Source: Antedon mediterranea (taxonomy: Eukaryota; Echinodermata; Crinoidea; Comatulida; Antedonidae). Taken from it: DNA of 64,000 nt. The notes beneath the pieces are model-generated. The model had not been told where the DNA came from, searched no databases, and saw only the letters and a program-made list of their open reading frames with translations. The stretch lies in the NCBI RefSeq assembly GCF_964355755.1, contig NC_092671.1, positions 6,335,001 to 6,399,000 of the forward strand, read 5' to 3'. How positions within the stretch are numbered: the stretch's first letter is position 1; every line of letters begins with the position of its first letter. The translations under genes and the position numbers were made by a program. Positions 38,641 through 53,000 of the stretch are shown here, piece after piece.

Positions 38641-40044
38641 GAATAAAGACACCTTTTAAGACATGATAATTATATTATAATTAATTCATTTTTGGAATTG
38701 TTTTTGTAGGCCTACAGACGACTATATACATTGCTAGCAATCACATTTCCCACATTTCTGTATATATTTAGTGTGTACATAGATTTGTAACTAAAAATAA
38801 GTTTAAAATATTGTTTTTCATGTTTCTTGTATTTTTACTTTAGTTTTAAGTATTAATTTAAGAGGGAGAGTATTCAATAATACTGTAATAATATCATTAC
38901 GGTGTTCACATAGTCTCTCCGGGGTATTTAATTCTAAATATTCCAGAAATAAAATGAATACTCAAATAATAACTAAACAAGTTTAAGTGAGTATTGAATA
39001 AAATAATTATTGACAATTATTCGTAGGGCAGTACCAAATTATTTTATGTTTAAAACAACAACATTACACAGCTTGCTGAGCAATTAACACCATTGTTGTG
39101 CACTTGAATGGGTTTCCTATGACATAATAGGTGTTAATATGTCAATTGAGTGAGTCTTTCATGGCATTTGTAGTTGAGTTAGTCTTTGGTGACAATAGTA
39201 ACACACACTTGTAATTGAGTGGTATTTTGATTTTTAAATTTCATATTTCTAGTTAAAATTTTGAATATCTGAATATACCACAAGGTGTATCATTCCCTTG
39301 TTTATGATTTTTGTATGTTACCTGGAAATTGAATAAAAAAAAAAAATAAAAATAAAAAAAATAAAATAGCCCAAAAAGCTAAAAAAGTGATTTTTGAAAA
39401 ATGTGTCAGTTGAGTCGTTCTTTCATGACAGGGCAGTATAGTACAGGAAAATTGTTTTTGTTCACAAAACTGGTTTCTATGACTCTATAAGATGATGATA
39501 ACGCAACATATGCACATATATGGCAATATTAATGCATAATAAATGAATTTTAATTTTGGTATTGGAATTAGTAATTAGTAGTTAGTAGTAATTATAGTAC
39601 ATTTTGCCTGCAGGTGTGTGTATACAGGCCCGTAGCAACTGTTTTTTGGGGTTCGGACGATATTTTGCCCATTTTTTGAACAAATTCCTGTAGGCTACTA
39701 TAGTACAGGGAATTTTTCGAAAAATGACCAAATTTCGTTTATATTTGGGACATTAAATTTAATGCGAGTGCATAATAAAATTAATTTTCTTACCGATCTA
39801 TATAAATCGCAAAAAAATCTATATTAACTTGATACTGAACTTTTAATATTACTATATATATATACTACTATTGCATGTTCATATTTTATTTAAACTATTT
39901 GCATTGCCGTTTAGGATATGGTTTCTTATCTTAAGTAAGTAAGGTGTTCAGATGCTAATAATAACCTTTGATATGTCAAGCGTGAAAGTATCAAATAATT
40001 ATATTCATCCTGATATAAACAATAAAATACAAAAATATTTATAA

Positions 40045-40236
40045 TAATAATAATATCCTGGATTTATATAGCGTCTAATGTTGTGAAACCTCTAAGCGCT
40101 GAACATTATTACCCCGGTAATTTTTTTTTATCAAACACGTATGGAAACATACTCCCATAATGCAGCTAGTAATCAGCGCAACGTTGTATCTTAATGTAAC
40201 CGGTAACTCATTTATAGACCTGGGCGGAGATTCAAG
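40045..40236 (-). mobile_element. Second, 5'-truncated copy of the same SINE
   Basis: It shares tatggaaacatactcccata, atgcagctagtaatcagcgc and the gatttatatagcg tail with the SINE at 36070-36384, but lacks the tRNA-like head. Confidence 0.65.
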
Positions 40237-40347
40237 GAATACATAATCATTACAGTACTACAATTATTACTACTCAGTAGAGGGCGCTTAGTTTGCAGAA
40301 AATTAATAATACTACATTTACTTTTTAAATCAAAAAGAAATGCAACG

Positions 40348-40690
40348 TTGTGTGCTTTATGATTATTATTATTATTATAAAATTAGTAATACAAATAAAT
40401 ATGAAACATCTTTTACATGTAAGATAAATTGGACGGATTTAATTATGCCTAAAGTTCTTAATATAAATATTAAATATCATAATTTGATGATTATTGTAAT
40501 AATATGAATGAATAATTTTGCACCATTGTGTTCTTTATGATTATTAAAATTAGTAATAAAAATAATTATAAACATCTTATTTAAGATAAATTGGACGGAT
40601 TTCATTATGCCTAAAGTTCTTAATATAAATATTAAATATCATAATTTGATTATTTTAATAATAGGAATGCAAAATTTCGGACGGAATATA
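40348..40690. repeat. Tandem duplication of about 175 bp
   Basis: The segment with taagataaattggacggatt and tgcctaaagttcttaatat occurs twice in direct order, and a third partial trace (attggacggac) follows at 40738. Confidence 0.8.
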
Positions 40691-41095
40691 ATATTAAAAT
40701 AATTATAAAATATAATGCAAAACATTTACATACTATAAATTGGACGGACTTAAATATATAAAATATAATATATAGAGTTGCCATAAACTTGACTATGCAT
40801 CTTTATCATAGTACGAAATAATTAAAAAAACCTTTTCTGGTGACTGCAAAAAAGTCAGGTTTGCAGTTTTCCAAAAGAATTAAAGTATAGTTGAGAATGT
40901 CTCGACGTTGTTTCAACTATAGCTATAGAACATTTATATCTATAACTAGATACAAACATGATTGTAGATGTTTAATAAGAGTCAAAAACTTTATCAATCA
41001 AGCCGAACAGCAAGTGTGAATTCCTGAATATGATTCTCAATATAGGTATTGGAGGTTGCACCTGAATATGTAAATCACTTACAACTTGCCAGGTG

Positions 41096-44000
41096 CTAAC
41101 TTACCACACAAACCTTACTTTGGTTGGATGTAGATTTCGTATGCATGTTCATGACACTCTCTGCCCGTTTATCACGTGCGTTCATGCGTATCTGTTCCGA
41201 TTGCATTTTAATGAGTTCCTGTTGTAAGTGTACGACCATTGCATTATTATCCTTCATTTGCTTCACCTGATTGTTTAGTTCTTCTCGTAACAGTTCGATT
41301 TCATTTTTTAAAGCATTTTCACGAGCCTATTTAAATCAAAATTGTATTAGTTGATCCTGTTTTGATTCTCTTTTTGTTTGTATATATCTGTTTGTTTTGT
41401 CTTATGTAAAAGGGTTTGCAACAACAATTCAAAAAGGAAATAAACTTACCAAAGCAGCATTACTGGCGCCCTCTATCAATGTTTTCCGCTGCGCTTCATA
41501 TTCTTGTTCAAATTCTTGAAGCTTTATTTCTGCATATTTTTTCTCTTCTTGTAACTTATGCACCTCAAGCCTCAACTTAGCTTCTTCTTCTTGGTTTTTT
41601 TTCACCTCTATCATATTAGACTCTTTTTCTTTCATAGGCTGAATCTTGCCATCAATACTCCAAGAGCTATAATATAAAAAAAGTGCAAAAAGCTCTGTCT
41701 ACACTATCAAACTAGATTGACAAAAAATAGTGTGATGTGCCCAAATTTGGTATGGTTATTTTCTTAAGAGATTGTTCTAATTTCCAAAATTAATTTCTTT
41801 CTCCATTTTGTAGGTGGGGACAACAAGTAACAAGTAAAATAATACCGGTTTCTATCCAAATTTTTAAAGATTATTGGAATAGGTTAAAGGATAATATTGT
41901 GAAAGCATAGCAATTTGCTTTTTATAATTTAACTCGAAAATGTAATCATCATCACGGGTAACCATACCTATCTATTTAGGCAACTTAGAAATACTTTACC
42001 TTGTTCGTCCTCTGCCTCTACCAGCCCTCATTCTCATTGGTCGATGTGCTCCAGGGACTTGGACCTTTGACTGCTTGTAAGGAGTTCCTCTATTTGGAGG
42101 ATGTCTAAGAATGAAAAAAATTTATTTTCATAAAAACACGAACAACAAATCATTCATTCTATTTCTTTATCTTTTAAAACCACAACAAATAGCAACATAA
42201 TAGGAGGGTTTTTTCAAATAGACAGACGAAAAACAAATCAGAAGCTAAGAACTTTGCGCCAAAACTGACAAAACAAAATAGATCATCTTATGGGTCACTC
42301 ACATTGATTTCTGGGGTCCAAATGTTAAACGGTTATGTCCAGGCAGCTGACTGAAATGATCAAAAAAATTGGTAAAATCAATACCATATATGAGGAGATG
42401 GCCATGGCTAAGTAAGGAAACACAGTTAGTACAAGTATATAGGTAAGTTATTAAGCTATTCTATCGGAGAAGGTTCAAGGCTTGGATAACTTGTCCTGAC
42501 ACCAGATCTATAGTGTCTCAGATAACAATTTTAAAAATAGAGGTCTAGTGTACACATGGCACAATCACTCGAAAAAGACATGGGCATATTTTGTGATGTT
42601 ACAGCAGTTTGTAGCCATGTTGTTGCTTGTTGTTTGAGTTGGGGCTACTCATAAAGTTGTACATTGATGTGCAGTACATTACCTATTATTGTCAGATTGT
42701 TGGGAGACATCAGTATTGTTGGGTCTCTCTTGGTTGCTTTTCTTAGATGCATTAGTTGAGTCATCTGATTTCTAGTAAACAAATCAAATTATTGAATTCT
42801 TTATAAAAACGCTTTTTAATCAATGTTATACTACACATTTGCCATTTTTTAAAGAAAATACACTATACTTAACTACAAAATACAAATTTTGTAATCTATG
42901 CAAGATACTATCATTAAATACATGGCAGATGAGTTAATTAAATTAAACAAATTGTTGTGCTTTCTTTTCTTTTTCAAAGTAATAGAAAGCAACAAATAGA
43001 TAGTAAAGAGACTAGAATTGTCACAGTAAGGGATTTGGAAGGTGACAATTTGAATATGCATTTTGAAAAAGCCATAATGACACAAACTTGATATGCTGTA
43101 GATATTTTGATTGATTCTTACCTCGCCAGTGTTGATATCATTGTCTTCATCTAGAGCTTTCAAACCTCTAGGTTTCTTTACACCTTAAAACAAACAAGCA
43201 CAAAAACATTTACAAGTGGATGAACAATAAAAAAACAACCAAGTAAATAGTTGCTATACCTTCACATGTAAGCAATGAACAATTTGGTATCATTCGTTAT
43301 CCTCTACAGGTAGTTTACAAAATGACAATGCCATGTTATGTTTTGTATAATAATTATAAGTAATTGATTCTTTAATGCAGAGTCAGTGCTGTGAGAAAAT
43401 TAAAACTTTAATAATTTTGGTGCAGATGTCTTATCTTGCTGCTGTGAAAAGATTGGCGGATTTGTTACTAAACTGACACACTATTGACGATAGCAAACAC
43501 ATGCCATTTTGCATCTAACTTGATTTTTCAACATATATTATGTTCCTCTTCATTTACCTAATCATTCAATTATTATTCTTTTTTCATTTATAATATAACT
43601 GATTTGAAGCAAACTAATTGTGTGATGTGAAAACAATAATCTTCTACAAATGCAAAGTACATTAAAGTGAAAATTGAGAATTTTGACAATGAATGCAGAT
43701 CCAGCAGTTGGTGGCAATAGATAATTTATAAAAAATAATAATAAAACAAACTATTTCCCTTCCACATTTCAAACTGATCGACTGAACGAATCTCGGATCA
43801 ACCATGAATACAGGCTTTCTATTTAAATGGTATATTGCATGATTTTTTATTGAAGATATTGAATATATAATGCCTCCTGCATATAATATCACATACAATA
43901 TATTAAATAAGATATTGTGTGTTATATTATTGTGTTATTAGGCTGACTATTCTAGTATTTTAAATTTTTAATTAATATACTATTTATAGATTTCTATAAG

Positions 44001-47000
44001 GCAATCATAAATAACATATCAAATATATTGTGTGGTTTACTAAATTAGGAAAATGTAAATGTAACGCTACTACAGGTATGCAAATTTATTTGCGTGATTA
44101 CTATTTTTAGAAATAAAAGTATCAAACACCTGTATGATAATGATAATGTAAATAATGGGATGCAGTGGATAGCATTTTACGCTTCTACCATACAAAAACT
44201 AACATACAATATAACATACAGATTTTATTTCCTATTAATTAACATGTAAATGAAGCAACATGCAATATACACAATGGAGTTACCATTACTAGAATCAAGA
44301 TGGTTCAAATCGGGTAGTTCACAAAGGTCTGCATGCATAATAAAAGATTAAATATAGAAAGAAATTATAATAATTGATTACAGTACACACATAGAAAAAA
44401 TGAATTGTAATAAAATGTATTAATATATTAAAGATAAGTTAAACAATAGTTCATGATTAAGTATTTATGATCTCATCAATTATGGATTACAATGTTATAT
44501 TACAGTATATAAATCCAAAGGCAAATTACTGAAGAAATGACAATGCCGTGGGTGTGAGTGACAGGATCTCAATGGAGAAAAGGAAAAAGATAAATTAAAA
44601 AAACATAAATGCCAGGAAAAAGTCCCAAGCTTTTAGCGAACACTTCGTCTACAATAGAATTAGAAAAAAAAGTGGGGAAGGTTGAAAAAAAACCAGGACT
44701 TGGAAAAACGTGAAGAATATTGGAAACAACCAGGATACTATCATCACAGAACAGAGGGGAATGAGATTAGAATGTGCGTATAGGCAATGTAATATATTTA
44801 TAATTTTTGCAATTTTAAAGGAATATAATCAGGGAAGAATCTTCTCTGATAATATAATGATTCATATATTGCGGAAATTTCAGTTATTATAATTTGAACA
44901 CACAATATTAAAAATGATATTTTGATATAGAAAGTGCAAACACGCAGGTTATATCCCCAGTTACATTTACAGAATTTTAACTTAAATTTATTAGTACATA
45001 CCTTTGAGCGCTGCAATGTCTTTGTTTATTTTAATATTAGCCATACTAGCATCGGGTAATAATGCCATTGCATTGCTTTCATCATCACTATCATCGGCAT
45101 CGTTATCATCAGCAACCTCTATAGTCTCTTTCATCTCTTTTTTTAGCCATGTAGGAATCTAAACAAAATTCCACAAATGGAAAAAAAAGAAAGAAAACAC
45201 AGTATTCAGACAAGTATTGCAATGGTTTGAATTGAATTGAAATATTTTATTTATACTGGGCGACCTCTTCAGTCAAAGACTGGTCTCCCAGAGGGCCCAG
45301 TTATGATCAGTGGCTGTGATGTAATAGTACAGCAGGGTAATCCCCTACTCGTCTCGAAAGATGTACTAGGTTCTTTAAAGTGCACACGAGCTAGATGTGT
45401 ACACGAGCTAGATGTGTACACTGGACCTACGGTTTACAGTCCTTATCCGAGAAGACTCGTTCTACCACCAGAACCATGGAGTGAGTTAGCCTTGAACCTC
45501 TGCCGATGTTATGGCTACGTAATTACGGTTCCACTGTCTTAACCGCTTGGTCACTCTCTCCTCCTTGTTGGAGCAAGTGTATAAGCAATGTAAATACATA
45601 AAAAAAAAAAATTAGACTCGGTTGTTCCTATTATTTTTGAGGAACACTGTTATTGTTTTTGTAGCCATCTTCTTCTGAAGACACTTGGCAGTCATTGACA
45701 AATATATTGTATGGTGTTTGCTCAAGATCCAAGTATATACCATGCTACACGTCTTTATTTTTGGTTCTTTGAATTTGATTTCTTTTTTCTGCCAACTTAA
45801 TTACTCCATAAACTTTCTTGTGTTGAATGTTTTCCTTGGCAATAAAGAATTATTATGTACAGTGGGACAAAACTATTAATGAAATAAAGAAGACAAACCG
45901 TTCCCAATGTATCCGCTTCAGAGGTTTCAGAGCTTGTGTAGTCATCTGCTGTGTATGATTTTCTTCCATTCTCAGACTGAGAGTTCTCTACACCTGGTTC
46001 TATAAGAGTCTGTCCACTACTGCACAGCAAAACGAAAAACATTAACAGGTAAAATAAATTGCTTAATATAAAAGGAAAGTATATCAAAAAGCAGCAAACC
46101 TGCACAATAAAATTTGAATAGAAAGTTTTTGAGATTCAAGCCAAAACTAACCAGTGGGGAAATAAGCAAGTTGGTAGAGATGAAAATAAAATGTACTTAC
46201 GTTCGCCTGGTCATGCCTTTTTTCTTTTTGCGGGATCGTCGTCTGGGTGGTGGGGGTGGTGCTGTTGTCTCAACTTGAAGCAGTAGACAATCGCCGTGAC
46301 CTAATACATTATTGAGCACAACTTGAAAACTTTCGCCTGTCTCAGCACTTTGTGACCCAGTGGAATCAAACCTAGAGTACAGAATTATGAGATGAACATA
46401 CAGTAGTGTGGGCCACTACATAGATGTTTTTGTAATTTATCAGATTGTATAGGACCTAATCTTATAAAACCATTTGATTTACCTTCAATTAATAATGTAT
46501 CTGGCAGTATAATATTCTAAATTAAATTGACTACAGACTTACATAAGGATTGGTGTTGGTTGTAAAATAACCTTTGAATCATTTTGTTTATCATCACTAG
46601 TGGTGCTGCCAACACTGGTTACCGTCTTTCTGCTAACTGAGCTTCCTACAGAAATCAATAATAAAGAACAAATTTGATTTTATTATCAAGAGCTAATAAA
46701 GGTTTGAGGAATATTTGGCACATTATCATGAATTATAATGTCATTTGACAATGATAATATCAACTACATTTTACAATTATTTTTTTATGAAATACATTAA
46801 AATGTAATTATTGACCTTCCATGAATACAATACTTGTACAGTAGTTCACAAAGTACATAAATCTTTGAAAGATCTATTAGTAACATTATAATCCAAAGAA
46901 TATCACAGACAGAAAACAAGAGGTGGGATTCTCAACTGCCGTTGATAGGCATAGACAATATTAAACAAACAAATTAATCCATGACAAAATGTGCTGAAAG

Positions 47001-50000
47001 TGATTTCTAACATATAATTTCAATAACATTCCAGAAACAGGTCATTGTACTTAATGAATTAAAAAAAAATTAAAAAGTAAATATTAGCTTTGGAAAAGCT
47101 CCAGAATATAACAGCTTTTGCAATAGAACATTTATCGCATTGTATTGAAAGTTTATAAAAGTTGTGATGGACTTTCTAATTGTCTGTCAAACCATGTGCC
47201 GAAAATACTCAGTGCCTGTAAAATGCATTTTTTGTGGTGATTTAGCATATTAAAATTTCCACTACCATTTTTACAGTTAACAATTTAATAGATTACATTA
47301 TAACCGCTTTAACACACATAATGTAGATGAATTAAAGGCGTGCAATGACTTTCACAATGAGATGGACATCTGAATAGGAGGTACAGTATTAAAGTAAATT
47401 TAAATGTTTGTGAGAAAATGTTCATTACTTTATTGTTCTAGTGCAACATAGTTCATAGTTCAACATAGTTCCCTAAAACAAAATGCCTCACATCAAAATT
47501 ATAAACCAGAACAGATACCGACTAAACATCAATACCAAACAAACTGTGCATCGTGAATCTTACCCTTTCGTAACTTATTCCGTGGTGAATCCATTGACCA
47601 AACAACGGATGCTTGTAGTAATAATTAATAATAATAAATAATTAAACAGAGTATTATTATTATTATTTAAAAATTGATTTTGTGTAGTTTTAGGTACTAT
47701 TGATAATTTGATGTTTTAATAATTTAAAAGATTTTCACGCCTACAATCTATAGTTATATTTAGAAACTTTAAACTGGAAAATAATTAATTTTGAAATGAA
47801 GACATTTATGAGAATAACATGCAAACATCCTACAACATTTATACAGCCTAGGACTGAGACTTGAGGATCCCCTTAAAGCTCTGTCTACACTATCAAACTA
47901 GTTTGACAAAAAAGTGTGATGTTTTTGTCACATAAAGTTTGATAGTGTACACAAAGCTTAAGAAATGATTGTAGTGTATTTGCATATATGCATTATCAAT
48001 CATTTAACTAAACATAAAATCATTCATATAAAAAAAAAATATACGTACCCGAAGGTCTTCTGTCGGTCACTGGTAAAGACTCCTTATCAACAAACAGGTT
48101 GTCTCCACTGACAAGACGTTGACGACTTACAGGCGTACTTTTTGTACCTATAAAAAAGAAAATTATATTTGCAATAAGAATATCAATTCACTCCATGTTA
48201 ATTGAGTGTTTAGTGATCCATAAATCTAGTTTAATTCCACCACAAATTGCATTGCGTTTTTTTCTTAAGCTCTGTCTACACTATCAAACTAGTTCGGCAA
48301 AAACAGTGTGATGTGCCCAAATATGGTAGTGATATGCTTAAATATGGTAGTGATATGATATTATGTCCATATACATGGGCACATCACATAAAGTTTGATA
48401 GTGTACACAGAGCTTTAAAGGTAATTCTAGCATTTATCATAGTTGAACATCACATTACTGTACACTATTGAATAATTTAATCATACCTCATATCATACTA
48501 CTAGATAGATAAAACTACTAATTTTGCCTTCATACAAATTTAGAAAGAATACCATTTCACTATAGAAATATTAAAAAAAAAGTTACTTTTAAACTATGGT
48601 TTTTATTTGATAAGTTTAATTTGTCTCTTAAATTGTAAAGTTTTTCAAGAAATATATCTATCTAACTGGCTGGCTGGCCACCAACTTCCACTCTCATATG
48701 GAAGGCTCGAAACACATTTTTGTCTAGACAGGACATTGTTTTCTTCTTCAAAACAGATACTTATGTTATATACTGGAAACAACACATTTAATAATAATAG
48801 CAACTGACAAAAGCTAATACTAAAACAACAATTTAAATACTGTTCATAATTTCATTGAACAAGTTCCCTTGGCAATCAATTATAAAGGATTCATAAACAG
48901 CAATTTTCTATCACATTTGTAAATAATAACTACAGTAAAAATCAGTTGATAGTTCATTGGCCAATCCTTGATATTATTATGCAATTGTTTTTTCCCCATT
49001 TGTCAAGAGTGTAAATTATCAAATTTGTTCATTACAATGCGTACAATAAAACATATCTTTTAAAAGCAAAAATTAGATATCTATTAAATAAAAATTATAA
49101 AGCTAATTTTAATTGTTAAAAAAGCAATATAATAATATATATAACATTTTAAAAATACAAATGTGTGAGTCTAGAAATCAATTTATGTGTAAGTGTGTCC
49201 AGTATTATTTAAATCCAAAGAGAAATTACTTAAAAAAGTGACAATGCTGTGGGTATCAGTGGTTGGATCTTAATGGAGATACAAATAAAATATTAAAGCA
49301 GAAAGCTAAATCAAAACAGTAAAGTAAAACTGCCGGGAAAAGCTTTGTCGGGGTAATGTAGATGCTATTTTAAAAAGCAAAAATATTAACACAATATATA
49401 TAATGGACTTTATTTAGGGGACACTTTCTGTGAACAAATGATTGAGGTAATATTTATGCCCAACCAATATTCAGAGGACACTGGTCTTGAAGGTGTCCCT
49501 GGGTTCTACTGCATTTCCCAAGGTCAGAATTAAACGTCCAGTGCCCTAAAGATTCTATCATTAATGACCATTATCACAAGTATCACAAATTAAAGAAGAT
49601 ATCTTTACACAGCTAATAAGTAATAACAGTAATTTGTATGTGCCTTTAGCTTTGAAAATCAGTTTTCAAATAACATACCATTTGATACATAAAATGCCAT
49701 CATATCATCAATCTCTTCTAATTATCGAATGGAAATATGCGCAATAGAGCATAAATAGAGTAAATAAAAATATATATATATTGAACAAGCTTTATAAACT
49801 GTATATTATAATAAATATCATAATACTGACATATACCAATATTCAAATTTCTGGATATTATTATATTATAATATTCATATATTACATTTACATATTTTAA
49901 CTATTTGTTCTTCTGTTCGATTGTTTCCTTTATTTTACTTGCCGATATCGGTTTTTTAATAAATACTGTAAAATCAAGAGTTTGTAAAAACGAACATTTT

Positions 50001-53000
50001 GAATAAAGAAAAAGGGAAGAAAAAACACATGGAGGTTCAAACTGTTTTATTATCCTTACCCTAAAATTTATAATTTTTATAAAAGCTTATAATCAAATAT
50101 TAAGTTATATAAAATCTAAATCAACATGGATAACTGCTGTATATCATTTTGGTTTGACTTAATAAAAAAAAAAAGAAAAATGACAAACCTTTTCCGTCCG
50201 AATACGAATGATTTGCATCATTCAAATCAAGGTTGCTACACATAGACGAAAGAGACTCAACACTAGGACTACGCACTGGTGGCTTTTCCCCTATAGGCGT
50301 GGTCATCGACATATCGTTACTGCTTTTAGTGCCCTCATCACTGGTAGGGGGCGAGATCTTGAAACCTCTACCCCACATGTACAGATGATTGTCATCTGTG
50401 CCAGCCACAGTGAAGTGTTCACTACAGGTTATCATCTAAAATAGAGCATTATGATTGTGATTTGTAAAACTATCAAACTAGTTTTTAAAAGTGTGATGTG
50501 CCCAAATATAGTAGTGATATGCCACATCATATTTTTTTGTCACATAAAGTTTGATAATGTAGACAGCTTAAGAATGTTAACATTTTGGAAACATTTTAGG
50601 CCAGCTGAAGGGGCTGGACTAGATTAAATTATTTTATTCTTTCTCAGATTCTACTAGGAATTTAAAGGAGTCATAATCTCCCTAATTACTGAAATCCTTG
50701 TCCACGCATTTGTTTCATCTCGGCTGGACAGTTGTAATTCCCTCCTGTATGGCTTACCAGCAAAGACCATAAACACCATCCAACAAATGAAAAAATCTAG
50801 TTCTAGGATTTTTAACCTCTCTAAATTGAAATAAATTCTTTACTTTAACAGATTTATCAGCCATTTGCCTGACTTGCGCTGGAGCTGTCCGTGATTTCAC
50901 ATCCCCTGTACCAAGTTGACCATCACTGTTTTTTCCAAATGTGTAGACAATGCCAGATTCAATGATAACTGCACTATGGTGTTGACCTAGCATCATGTCC
51001 AAGACGCGGAACGTCGACAAGGGTTTGATAATAGTTGGTACCTTACGGCCGTCAACTTCCGTCTGAATAAAACATCAAATCATAATCACTTTTTAGACTA
51101 CTGTTCGTATTTAAACTCTTTATAAAATAAAATCTAAATAAAATCATAATAACCATGCACAAGCTTAATTTTGCTTGCTCTGGTTTGAATCCCTCTTAAG
51201 TTATCAAAAGGAAAACAATAACAAAAGTTAATCTAAAAGAATCACATACACTTAAGCTCTGTATACACTATCAAACTAGTTTTACAAAAAAAGTGTGATA
51301 TGTGCAAATATGGTAGTGATATGATATCGACATGTCTATATATGGGCTCATCACATTGTTTTTTGTCACATAAAGTTTGATAGTGTAGACAGAGTTATGT
51401 AAAACCAAAAATATGAAGAGTTATGAACTTACTTTAGTAAAAATATTTTTCATTGCCATGAGGAAGCCTTGCCTGTTATTCAGTCCCAACTTGTTAAACT
51501 CATTGTTTCCACAGGCCAGGAGAGATCCCATGTCTGACAAGAACATCGTACCATCCCTACCACATTTAACCATACGGATGTAAACCGACTCTCCAGACAG
51601 GTCAACAGCTTGCGGTTCACAGTGGTTTTCTTCATCTCCTAGGCCTAGCCTTCCATCCTTGCCAACACCCCAGGAGAACACCTCGCCATCAGCTCCGACA
51701 GCCACGACATGATGTGGTCCACAGTCTATGGAGGTGACATCGATGCTTAGAAGAACCTCAATGAGTCTTGGTCTGGAGGCATTACTCCAGTCACCATGGG
51801 CAAGGCATCCTTTGCTGCCATCTCCACACGTCATCACGATGCCATTGTCACTGGCAAACACACTAAATCCATCCCCACAGCATGCCCTGTAGATAAAAAT
51901 AATAGAAAACATTTACAAAAACATCAAGAATAATGTGAATTTCACAAGCGTAAAGGAAAAGTTGATTTATTTTCCAATAAATATATAAACATATTTGATG
52001 GGAGTACTTTTTAACTGTAATTCAGAGATTAAGTTCAGAATTTGATAAAGTAGAACCCAACCTTTGGTACACTCCCAAGGAGAGAACAAGGGAAACGTAT
52101 AGTATGGTATATGGTATACATTTTTTGGGCTTGAAGGCGTTTTCTTAGTGTTTTACTAACATACAGTACTGTATCGTTAGTAAGTAATACTTACTTTGTG
52201 ATAGATTTTCCTTTCAGAGATTCAACAACCTCGGGTGACTGTCTAGATTTCAAGTCTCCGTGACCCAGTTGCCCTTTGTTGTTTTCACCCCAAGTAAACA
52301 CTGACCTTTCACACGTCACAACAATCATATGAGTGGAACAAATCGCCACCTGTGAACAAAAAAATAATAATAGAAATAATGATAATAAAATAAATAATTA
52401 TACAGTATTCCAAATCAAGACCAGATTGAAGAAACTAAAATAACATTTCAATTGTGCATATGTTATGTTTTACAATAACAAATACAGTAAGCCCCAAAAC
52501 TAGAATTTGGAAATTGAATATTGCGATTTCTGGAAATACAGATGTTTAGGCTTTGGGAGTATTAATGATTTAGATTCCAAAAGTTGTGATGCCCCAATCT
52601 TGAAAATAGGTGATAGATTATACCTGCTTAATTTTAATTCTAGATGGAAGATCCACTGGAAACATACTCAGGGTGAGTATATCAAAATGATATAAAACAG
52701 ACCTGGAAAAGAATAAAAAAACAAACAAATGAAAATATAATCATAGCAATACCTACTGTAGTTCATAATAAAAACACACAAGTACAGTAGATTAAAGGGG
52801 CTTTTACACCTGGTGCAGCAGGGTCGGCAAAAATAAAATCGAAAGTCATTGTTTTGTTTACACGCGGCTACATGCATATCGATTGGTGTATAGCCACGTG
52901 GAGCGTCGTGAACTGAGGTTAGATTTTTCTGCCTGCCTTTGGATGTTGCTTTTAGGCGCAAACATATATTTTGTATATATTCAGAGACATGTTTTTGTTA

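Larger units (their letters stand above)
38641..41095. other. Repeat-rich gap downstream of the NEK9-like gene
   Basis: Contains pieces of the foldback-array spacer, a truncated SINE, the 175-bp tandem duplication and an A-rich run near 39336-39365. No coding exon was recognised, though a final NEK9 exon just below 41065 is possible. Confidence 0.45.

Noticed and set aside
45237-45542. Plus-strand ORF of 101 codons
   Set aside because: It falls entirely within a tRNA-derived SINE and is antisense to it.
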